From: Procambarus clarkii
Lineage: Eukaryota; Arthropoda; Malacostraca; Decapoda; Cambaridae
Length of the DNA stretch: 64,000 bases
Direction: 5' to 3'
NCBI RefSeq assembly: GCF_040958095.1
Contig: NC_091165.1
Location: 27,178,479-27,242,478 of the forward strand
Part shown: piece after piece, positions 24,997 to 64,000 of the stretch
Position numbering within the stretch: position 1 is the first letter of the stretch
How the letters are laid out: each line of letters starts with the position of its first letter
The notes under the pieces: model-generated
Told to the model about the DNA's origin: nothing
The model's database searches: none
The model's input: only the letters and a program-made list of their open reading frames with translations
Translations under genes and position numbers: made by a program

Positions 24997-26498
24997 ACTC
25001 ACCTAGTTGTGCTTGCAGGGTTTGAGCTCTGGCTCTTTGGTCCCGCCTCTCAACCGTGTGTACTCACTTAGTTGTGCTTGCGGAGGTTGAGCTCTGGCTC
25101 TTTGGTCCCGCCTCTCAATTGTCAATCAACTGGTATACAGATTCCTGAGCCTACTGGACCTGGATTCACAAAGCAGTTACGCAAGTACTTACGAACGTGT
25201 ACATCTTTCCTCAATCTTTGACGGCTTTGGTTACATTTATTAGGCAGTTTACAAGCATGAAAACTTCCCAATCAACCATTGTTATTATTATAAACAGTCT
25301 CCTGGTGCTTCGGAGCTCATTAACTGTTTAATAATTGTAAACAAAGCCGTCAAAGATTGAGAAAAGATGTACAGGTTCGTAAGTGCTTGCGTAACTGCTT
25401 CATGAATCTGGCCTCTGGGCTCTATCATATCTACATTTGAAACTGTGTATGGAGTCAGCCTTCACCACATCACTGCCTAATGCATCCCATCTGTTAACTA
25501 CTCTGACACTGAAAAAGTTCTTTCTAATGTCCCTGTAGCTCATTTGGGTACTCAGTTTCCACCTCTGTCCCCTTGTTTGTGTACCATCTGTGCTAAAGAG
25601 TTCATCTTTATCTACCCTCTCAATTCCTCTGAGAATTTTGTAGGTAATGATCATGTCTCCCTCTACTCTTCTATCTTCCAGTGTAGTGAGGTGCATTTCA
25701 CGCAATCTGTCCTCGTAGCTCATGCCTCTTAGTTCTGGGACTAGTCTAGTGGCATTCCTCTGAACTTTTTCAAGTTTCGTCTTGTGCTTGACAAGGTACG
25801 GGCTCCATGCTGGGGCCACATGCTCCAGGATTGGTCTTACATATGTGGTATACAAGGTTCTTAATGATTCCTTGTACAGGTTCCTGAAGGCAGTTCTGAT
25901 GTTAGCCAACTTTGCATATGCCGCAGATGTTTTTCTATTTGATGTGGGCTTCAGGGGACAGGTTTGGTGTGATATCAACTCCTAGATCTTTCTCTGTCCA
26001 TTTCATGAAGGACTTTATCTCCCATTCTGTATCCTGTGTCTGGCCTGTTTCCACTGCCTAGTTTCATGAGCTTTCATTTACTCAGGTTGAACTTTAGTAG
26101 CCATTTGTTGGACCATTCATTCAGTCTGTCTAGGTCATCTTGTAGCCTCATACTATCTTCCTCTATCTTAATCCTCATAATTTTTGCATCATCAGCAAAT
26201 AATGAGAGGAATGATTCTATACCCTCTGGTAGATCATTTACATATATCAGAAATGGTATAGTTCCAAGAACTGAACCCTGCTGGTCTCCACTGGTGATGC
26301 CTTGCCAGTCTAAGGCCTCACCCATCACAGTGACTGGCTGTCTTAGTTACTTAGTACTCCCTTAACCAATGGAGTACCTTCCCTTTCACTCCTGCCTGCA
26401 TCTCCAGCCTTTGCACTAGTCTCTGGTGTGGTACTGTGTCAAAGGCTTTCTAGCAATCCAAAAATATGCAGTCTCTTGCCTGATTGTAGAATTCAGTG
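24997..26498 (-). mobile_element. Non-LTR retrotransposon (LINE family 1), 5'-truncated, RT part, interrupted by MITE
   Basis: On the - strand the element keeps the end of reverse transcriptase and the ORF2 C-terminus. Around 26450-26400 a KAFDTVPHQRLVQRL segment (palm A region) is visible, then GSVLGTIPFLIYVNDLPEGI and the catalytic-type FADDAKI box near 26220, then YVRPILEHVAPAWSPYL, GMSYEDRLREMHLTTLEDRR and YKILRGIERVDKDELF down to 25400. Stops and frame shifts break it, so it is inactive. The 3' UTR tail (gagaggcgggaccaaagagc ... acaactaggtgagtaca) is present twice in tandem at 25135-25061 and 25060-24997 and abuts a (GT)n run at 24979-24998. The RT type is CR1/Jockey-like. The MITE copy 2 splits the 3' UTR. 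Confidence 0.8.
25156..25415. mobile_element. Foldback MITE, copy 2 (inserted in LINE 3' UTR)
   Basis: Same element as 229-482, opposite orientation. Ends: ggacctggattcacaaagca and catgaatctggcct. The uninterrupted LINE sequence at 63230-63290 (reverse complement gcctactgggctc) gives the empty site, which places the insertion within tactgg/gctct and leaves a possible ~4-bp ctgg duplication. Confidence 0.85.
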
Positions 26499-26516
26499 TG
26501 TGTGTGTGTGTGTGTA

Positions 26517-27020
26517 ATTACCTAAGTGTAGTTACAGGATGAGAGCTACGCTCGTGGTATCCCGTCTTCCCAGCACTCTGTCATATAACGCTTTAAAACT
26601 AACGGTCTTGGCCTCCACCACCACCTCACCTAACTTGTCTACACCACTGTTTGCGAAAGTGAATTTTCTTATATTTCTTCGGCATCTGTGCTTAGTTTAA
26701 ATCTATGACCTCTTGTTCTTGAAGATCCAGGTCTCAGGAATCCTTCCCTATCAATTTTATCAATTCCTGTTACTATTTTGTATGTAGTGATCATATCACC
26801 TCTTTTTCTTCTATCTTCTAGTTTTGGCATATTTAATGCCTCTAACCTCTGCTCGTAGCTCTTGTCCTTCAGTTCTGGGAGCCACTTAGTGGCATGTCTC
26901 TGCCCCTTTTCCAGTTTGTTGATGTGCTTCTTTAGATGTGGGCACCATACAACCGCTCTATATTCCAGCTTTGGTCTAACAAAAGTTGTGAACAATTTCT
27001 TTAGTATTTCTCTATCCATG
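26517..27020 (-). mobile_element. LINE family 2 fragment, ORF2 C-terminus and 3' UTR
   Basis: From 27019 the - strand reads KLFTTFVRPKLEYRAVVWCP, then LPELKDKSYEQRLEALNMPK, GDMITTYKIVTGIDKIDRE and SRTRGHRFKLS, ending near 26669. The 3' UTR runs to a cacttaggtaattacacaca end fused to (AC)n at 26499-26516. It is 5'-truncated and related to, but distinct from, family 1 in its 3' end. Confidence 0.8.
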
Positions 27021-27067
27021 TATTATGGTTCATGGTGTGTGTATGTGCGTGTGTGTGTGTGTGTGTA

Positions 27068-27222
27068 ATTACCTAAGTGTAGTTACTTGATGAGAGCTAC
27101 GTTCATGGTGTCCCGTCTTCCCAGTACTCTGTCGTATAATGCTTTGAAACTGCTGACGGTTTTGACCTCCACCACCTTCTCACTTAGCTTGTTCCAACCA
27201 TCTACCACTCTTGTTTGCAGAG
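27068..27222 (-). mobile_element. LINE family 2 3' end, short copy
   Basis: The - strand encodes RVVDGWNKLSEKVVEVKTVS and FKALYDRVLGRRDT, the last ORF2 residues, followed by the same 3' UTR as 26517-27020 and the same junction with an AC/GT microsatellite (27031-27067). Two copies of one LINE end thus lie head to tail. Confidence 0.75.
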
Positions 27223-27452
27223 TGGTAGACAGTTGTGTGCATGCATAGCATGCATGTAGGCATGCATGCATTTATGCTGTACATACATGACCACGACATG
27301 GTAAAAGGATTGCAACTTGAGGTACTACTGCACCCATGAGGATTCCTTGAGGCTTCCACTAAAGCCAAACCAGGGTTTCCCACAATCCCCCCATGCACTC
27401 TTGACTATCATCTAGGAATGTTCTTCCTCTGATGCTCCTCTTTCAATACAGA

Positions 27453-27607
27453 GTAATCACACTAACGTGACTGCATCAATGAGAAAATCTGTAGGAGCCG
27501 TGATGAGGATTTGAACCTATGCCTGGGAACTCCGAGCACATAGAATCAAATCCTCATCACGACTCCTATGGATTTTCTCATTGATGCAGTCACATTAGTG
27601 TGATTAC
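27453..27607. repeat. Head-to-head SINE pair (foldback)
   Basis: Left arm 27453-27513 (gtaatcacactaacgtgact ... gatgaggatttga) is mirrored at 27545-27607 (tcaaatcctcatcacgactc ... cattagtgtgattac). A B-box-like ttgaaccta lies in the short centre. The arms derive from the SINE seen at 2072-2165. Confidence 0.7.
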
Positions 27608-28032
27608 TGTTTATTGAAGCTGCTGTAACATTTTCAACTGTTAGGTTTTCATCAGTAGCTAGGTTAGACTACTGATGTTGACCTAACAGTTGAAAACATT
27701 ATAACTTCCATCATATTTCAATGTGGTTTTCCATACACTTTGATCAGTGCTTCATGATCATTGTTGCGCATACCTACATATGTATACTTATTTTGACAAA
27801 CATGATGAATTAATATCAAATGTGCTGGAAAGCAAAATTTGGTTAACCAGTTCCTAAATAACAGCAATTGTCTTAACAATCAATGCTTTGTGAGGAAGCA
27901 TTAGCTGAACCTCGGTCAATGAGCTTCAGATATCACTGAAATATTTTATTACAACACAACAGACACCATTTCTTAAAGGATGAAGGCAAGCAATCAAGGT
28001 TTCCATATCCCTTGAATGACCGTTATCAGGCT
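27608..28032. other. Popeye 3' UTR / intergenic
   Basis: Includes a tandem caacagttgaaaa/ttttcaactgttag inverted motif at about 27632-27695. Otherwise plain AT-rich sequence. Confidence 0.4.
27945..27950 (-). terminator. Candidate poly(A) signal of the Popeye gene
   Basis: AATAAA on the - strand, about 83 bases past the stop codon at 28033. Confidence 0.45.
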
Positions 28033-58792
<30,760 letters not shown>

Positions 58793-58879
58793 CTGCGGGA
58801 GAGGCAGGCACGCCATTAGTGAGGGCTGAGAGGGCGCCAGCTCCTAGGTAGAGGAGATGGAGGAAGGTGGAGAGGGAGG

Positions 58880-58991
<112 letters not shown>

Positions 58992-59432
58992 GAGAGACAG
59001 ACAGAGGGAGACAGGGAGGGACCACAGATGACCACAAGCCCACCTCAACCAAACATACATATTCCCCCACACTAAACCATATAAAGGAACTGATTTCACC
59101 CTCCAGAGTTTGGCTTCAGGAACTCGTAACTTTTATAATGATAGTCTTATAGAGAATCAGTCTTAAGTTATTACAAAGACACGGAAATGGGAGACAGATG
59201 AAGGGACAGATATCATACACACACACACTTTAAATACATTATCACTTCCTAGACATGAGATTCGTTTCATTAACCGCACTTGAAGAAATGTTACAGGAGG
59301 AGACGTGTGACCGGATCAACAACAGCTGGTGAGGGGTCACCCCCAGGTGGCACACACCCAGAATACGTAAGCTGGGGTCATACCCAGAACGTCATGGTAT
59401 AACCAGGCAGGTAAGGTCAGGGAAGAAGTACT

Positions 59433-59578
59433 AGCAGGTACTGGTCAAGCAGGTACTGGTCAAGCAGATAGTGGTCAAGCAGGTAGTGGTCAAGCAGGTA
59501 GTGGTCAAGCAGGTAGTGGTCAAGCAGGTAGTGGTCAAGCAGGTAGTGGTCAAGCAGGTACTAGTCAAGCAGGTCAAT
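59433..59578. repeat. 15-bp minisatellite, ~9-10 copies
   Basis: Unit caagcaggtagtggt. The preceding 58983-59432 has no assignable feature. Confidence 0.93.
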
Positions 59579-59885
59579 GGGGGGTCGCAGCACCTTTAAG
59601 TCCCGCGAGGTCAACCCTACATCACACACACTAGGGGGACGAGGCCAGCTAATAACTGCCTATTATCTGAATGTCACCACGAGGACGCTGCGTCGAGTAT
59701 TTGGGGCGTGTTGGGGGCACAGGCCAGGGGGAGGGGGGAGGGGGAAGGGGGAAGGGGGAAGGGGGAAAGGGGGAGGGGGGAGAGAAGAGGAGAATAGCGC
59801 GAGTTTAAAGGGGAGAGAGTGTGGCTCGCGGCGACCAAGACGATCTGCTCTGTACATCAACTTAGGTGTTGTTACACAAGTGTGT

Positions 59886-59888
<3 letters not shown>

Positions 59889-59951
<63 letters not shown>
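59889..59951. repeat. (CA)n microsatellite
   Basis: About 31 units, joined to the SINE at 59962. Confidence 0.97.
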
Positions 59952-59953
<2 letters not shown>

Positions 59954-59961
59954 GGGATGGG

Positions 59962-60125
59962 GGTCTGGTAACTGAGTGGACAGCGCGCAGGACTCGTAAT
60001 TCTGTGGCCCGGGTTCGATTCCCGGACCTGGCAGAAACAAATGGGCAGACTTTCTTTCAACCCTGATGCCCCTGTTACCTAGCAGTAAATAGGTACCTGG
60101 GAGTTAGACAGCTGCTACGGAGCTG
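59962..60125 (+). mobile_element. SINE body family 1, forward copy of inverted pair
   Basis: Head gtctggtaactgagtggaca and B box gggttcgattcccgg, body acaaatgggcagactttctt, tacctagcagtaaataggta. Truncated after ctgctacgg. Confidence 0.85.
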
Positions 60126-60128
60126 CTT

Positions 60129-60397
<269 letters not shown>

Positions 60398-60454
60398 TCA
60401 CTAGGCCCATCACTACTGACCATCCCCAGGATGAAGCCCCCAGAAACTAACCCC

Positions 60455-60600
60455 CCAAAATACCTATTTACTACTAAGTGAACAGCAGCACGAGGTGAAA
60501 GGAAACGCTGGCAATTTATTTCTGCTCCGGCCGAGATTTACTCCCGGGACCTGCGGCTGAGAAGCGCAATCGTTAACCTCTTCACCACGAAGCCCACTTC
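60455..60600 (-). mobile_element. SINE body family 1, diverged reverse copy
   Basis: Shows tacctatttactactaagtg, a gtgaaaggaaacgctgg body and, as reverse complement, a tRNA-like head with a changed B box (gtcccgggagtaaat). Confidence 0.55.
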
Positions 60601-60995
60601 ACCACCACCCCCTCCCTCCCTCCCTTGTACGATCGATGAAGCATTTGCGATTGTTTCAAGGCTGATAATAGAGAGGTGAGGCTGCCTTTCTAGCAGCTGG
60701 AATGTCTTGAAGACAAGAGGCAGTAGAGCCTAGCTGTCGGTATATATTTCTCCAAGACACAGTACTAACCACAACAGTTAGAAAGAATATATTAATAGAT
60801 AACAATTTGCAACACACTGTAATGGGTTTCAATGGCAACAAACCCATAGTTTGCCTGGGCGCTGATGGCACTATGTACAGAAATGTGGCAGCCAGGAATA
60901 CCTTGCCATATATACGAGAGCAATTGAGTTAATTATGACAACGAGAGGTTTGGCATCATTGGTGTGATGTTGTGCATACAAGAGTTGGCAATGTG
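60601..60995. other. Unassigned spacer
   Basis: No gene or repeat recognised. Confidence 0.4.
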
Positions 60996-62175
60996 TCCTG
61001 GGACCTCTGTGGGTGTTGTGGGACCTCTGTGGGTGTTCTGGGACCTCTGTAGGTGTTGTGGGACCTCTGTGGGTGTTCTGGGACCTCTGTGGGTGTTCTG
61101 GGACCTCTGTAGGTGTTGTGGGGCCTCTGTAGGTGTTGTGGGGCCTCTGTGGGTGTTCTGGGACCTCTGTAGGTGTTGTGGGACCTCTGTGGGTGTTGTG
61201 GGGCCTCTGTAGGTGTTGTGGGACCTCTGTAGGTGTTGTGGGGGCCTCTGTAGGTATTGTGGGGCCTCTGTGGGTGTTGTGGGGGCCTCTGTAGGTGTTG
61301 TGGGACCTCTGTAAGTGTTGTGGGACCTCTGTAAGTGTTGTGGGACCTCTGTAAGTGTTATGGGACCTCTGTAAGTGTTGTGGGGGCCTCTGTAGGTATT
61401 GTGGGGCCTCTGTGGGTGTTGTGGGGGCCTCTGTAGGTGTTGTGAGGCCTCTGTAGGTGTTGTGGGACCTCTGTGGGTGTTATGGGACCTCTGTGGGTGT
61501 TGTGGGACCTCTGTAGGTGTTGTGGGGGCCTCTGTAGGTGTTGTGGGACCTCTGTAAGTGTTGTGGGACCTCTGTAAGTGTTGTGGGACCTCTGTAAGTG
61601 TTATGGGACCTCTGTAAGTGTTGTGGGGGCCTCTGTAGGTATTGTGGGGCCTCTGTGGGTGTTGTGGGGGCCTCTGTAGGTGTTGTGAGGCCTCTGTAGG
61701 TGTTGTGGGACCTCTGTGGGTGTTATGGGACCTCTGTGGGTGTTGTGGGACCTCTGTAGGTGTTGTGGGGGCTTCTGTAGGTGTTGTGGGACCTCTGTAA
61801 GTGTTGTGGGACCTCTGTAAGTGTTGTGGGACCTCTGTAAGTGTTGTGGGGGCCTCTGTAGGTGTTGTGGGGGCCTCTGTAGGTGTTGTGGGGCCCTCTG
61901 TAGGTGTTGTGGGGCCTCTGTAGGTGTTGTGGGGCCCTCTGTAGGTGTTGTGGGACCCTCTGTAGGTGTTGTGGGGCCCTCTGTAGGTGTTGTGGGGCCC
62001 TCTGTAGGTGTTGTGGGACCTCTGTAAGTGTTGTGGGGGCCTCTGTAGGTGTTGTGGGGCCTCTGTAGGTGTTGTGGGGCCCTCTGTAGGTGTTGTGGGG
62101 CCCTCTGTAGGTGTTGTGGGGCCTCTGTAGGTGTTGTGGGGCCCTCTGTAGGTGTTGTGGGACCCTCTGTAGGTA
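60996..62175. repeat. 19-21-bp minisatellite with 243-bp higher-order repeat, ~60 copies
   Basis: Units tgtgggacctctgtaggtgt and ggggcctctgtaggtgttgt. A block starting near 61383 recurs near 61626 (period 243 bp, 12 units) almost unchanged. The - strand is open for 434 codons of P/T/H/R repeats, which I judge a by-product. Confidence 0.95.
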
Positions 62176-62492
62176 TCTAGAAACTGCGGTAGGTACCATT
62201 GGACCACTTGGGACCACCTCAAGTAATCTACAACCACTGGAGTCGTTTATGGATTATTATGGTCATTAGGGTAATTGCAGCAACAATCAAGAGTCAACGA
62301 CAATTGTAATAGTTTATAATTTATTTACCGCGCAGACGCCATCTTGGAGGATTTACCTTCACTTCGTTCAAGTTTTCTGTTCGAGTGCGGTGGTGATTTT
62401 TTGGATATTTTTATCTTTACAAGACTTCAAGATTGGTGGGAAAATACTAGAGTGTAAGCGCAAGCGCGAACACTCACGTACACACGCACGCA

Positions 62493-62497
<5 letters not shown>

Positions 62498-62524
<27 letters not shown>

Positions 62525-62546
62525 CAAACACACACATACACAAACA

Positions 62547-62635
<89 letters not shown>
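62498..62635. repeat. (CA)n microsatellite, compound
   Basis: Begins with gcac repeats, then CA with a few aa/ta changes, then a pure run reaching the SINE start. Confidence 0.96.
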
Positions 62636-62637
<2 letters not shown>

Positions 62638-62656
62638 CGTAGCCTGGTAAGGGGCC

Positions 62657-62946
62657 TCGTAGCCTGGTGGATAGCGCGCATGATTCGTAATTCTGTGGCG
62701 AGGGTTCGATTCCCGCACGAGGCAGAAACAAATGGGCAAAGTTTCTTTCACCCTGAATGCCCGTTACCTAGCAGTAAATAGGTACCTGGGAGTTAGTCAG
62801 CTGTAACGGGCTGCTTCCTGGGGTGTGTATGTGTGGTGTGAAAAAAAAGAAAAAAGTAGTTAGTAAACAGTTGATTGACATTTGAGAGGCGGGCCGAAAG
62901 AGCAAAGCTCAACCCCCGCAAACACAACTAGGTGAATACACACACA
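62657..62946 (+). mobile_element. SINE body family 1 with LINE family 1 tail (type a)
   Basis: Head agcctggtggatagcgcgca and B box gggttcgattcccgc; body acaaatgggcaaagtttctt, tacctagcagtaaataggta. Tail from 62868: ttgattgacatttgagaggc, aaagctcaacccccgc, acaactaggtgaataca. The tail matches the LINE 3' UTR at 63277-63352. A short partial duplicate of the head (62636-62656) precedes it. Confidence 0.85.
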
Positions 62947-63352
62947 AGCTACGAGGAAAGGCTACGGGAGCTAAACCTCACGTCCCTGGAAAACAGAAGA
63001 GTAAGGGGAGACATGATAACCACCTATAAAATTCTCAGGGGAATTGACAGGGTGGACAAAGACAAACTCTTTAGCACGAGTGGAACACGAACAAGGGGAC
63101 ACAGGTGGAAACTGAGTACCCAAATGAGCCACAGAGACGTTAGAAACAAAAATTCAGTGTCAGAGTAGTTAGTAAATGGAATGCATTAGGCAGTGATGTG
63201 GTGGAGGCTGACTCCATACACAGTTTCATATGTAGATATGATAAAGAGCCCAGTAGGCTCCAGAATCTGTACACCAGTTGATTGATAGTTGAGAGGCGGG
63301 ACCAAAGAGCCAGAGCTCAACCCCCGCAAGCACAACTAGGAGAGTACACACC
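62947..63352 (+). mobile_element. LINE family 1, 5'-truncated 3' end
   Basis: Encodes SYEERLRELNLTSLENRRVR, GDMITTYKILRGIDRVDKDK and GTRTRGHRWKLSTQMS before a frame change near 63150, then the 3' UTR with gagaggcgggaccaaagagc and acaactagg. It is the intact counterpart of the MITE-split copy at 24997-26498 and lies directly after the SINE that shares its tail. Confidence 0.85.
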
Positions 63353-64000
63353 TGTAATAAACAAATGAACAGCACCGTCTTATGGTAGGTTTGGAAGCGT
63401 AGGGGAGGGGGGTGGAGAGATTAAGGTGGTAGGTGCCGTGGGTAAATACTGGCACTCACAACAGGTGCAGCATTACCAGGTAATTCCCATAATTGTTCCC
63501 TATTATACTAATGACCCTTGGGAACAGTAGTTACCCGATAGCTAGCTGCTCACACCCTGTGGTAACACGGATTGGCTGGTTTGGCGTGTTCAGAATAATC
63601 ATTTTGCAACCCTGAGCCGAGGTATTGGACAAAATTAGTATTGATTAGAGAGGCATTGGCACATCCCGCCAAACACACATTGAAGCTACGACGTTGGTAC
63701 AACGCTCGAACAAGTTTTAACCCCTCCTAACCAGTTGTAACAACCAATATAGGAAGTTGTAACAACGTTCTAATACGTCATAAACCCGTTAAGCCAAGAT
63801 GTAACAACTTTATTACAAGTTGTAACAAGCGGAAAATAGAGACAGTAACGGTTTGTGTTTCCAGGGATATATCAGGTATTTATCGAGCCGAAATGATGTT
63901 AACTAACAAGCGACTGCAGGCGTGATAGTGAAGAGGCAGAAGCAGCAGTGACAACATTAGAAGCAGAATTATAAATACTAATAATTTAAGGAAGGTTCAA
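63353..64000. other. Unassigned right end
   Basis: Contains repeated gttgtaacaac motifs around 63730-63830. No Popeye membrane-segment exon is recognisable. Confidence 0.4.

Noticed and set aside
60933..62237. 434-codon open frame on the - strand
   Set aside because: Translation of the 20-bp minisatellite; proline/threonine/histidine periodicity follows from the repeat only.

Overview
This is eukaryotic DNA: genes are split by GT-AG introns and embedded in tRNA-derived SINEs, non-LTR (LINE) retrotransposon fragments, foldback/MITE elements, minisatellites and very long dinucleotide runs. The protein similarities (Gemin5, Popeye) and the repeat families, which resemble those I know from crayfish, lobster and shrimp genomes, suggest a decapod crustacean. 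That placement is inference. No bacterial operon, virus, CRISPR array or rRNA is visible.

Two genes run toward each other. On the + strand, 17 consecutive exons (3022-17240) encode the C-terminal 1,061 residues of a Gemin5-like protein: the end of its WD40 region, an acidic linker, a TPR-like helical domain and a C-terminal domain. All splice phases agree. The first ~450 residues expected for the family are not in the window. On the - strand, seven exons (58792 down to 28033) encode the Popeye domain and C-terminal tail of a POPDC/Bves-like cAMP-binding membrane protein. Its N-terminal transmembrane exons are not in the window. The two stop codons are about 10.8 kb apart. The genes have unrelated jobs (snRNP assembly/translation control versus cAMP sensing at membranes) and nothing here suggests joint function.

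Layout: 1-3021, interspersed repeats upstream of the first visible Gemin5 exon; 3022-17240, Gemin5 with piggyBac-like, pogo-like and SINE insertions in introns; 17241-28032, intergenic DNA holding TTAA-flanked elements, SINEs and a cluster of - strand LINE 3' ends with a MITE inserted in one; 28033-58792, Popeye gene, with introns of up to ~13 kb packed with tandem arrays; 58793-64000, more arrays, inverted SINE pairs, and a SINE next to a LINE fragment that shares its 3' tail.

I found no convincing new protein system. The most interesting material is structural: one SINE body joined to two different LINE-derived tails; an empty-site comparison that dates a MITE insertion relative to a LINE; repeated head-to-head SINE pairs bordered by microsatellites; a likely 37-nt microexon preceded by an array of acceptor-like repeats; and a 22-bp minisatellite that starts at a Popeye splice donor and is open in all three frames.
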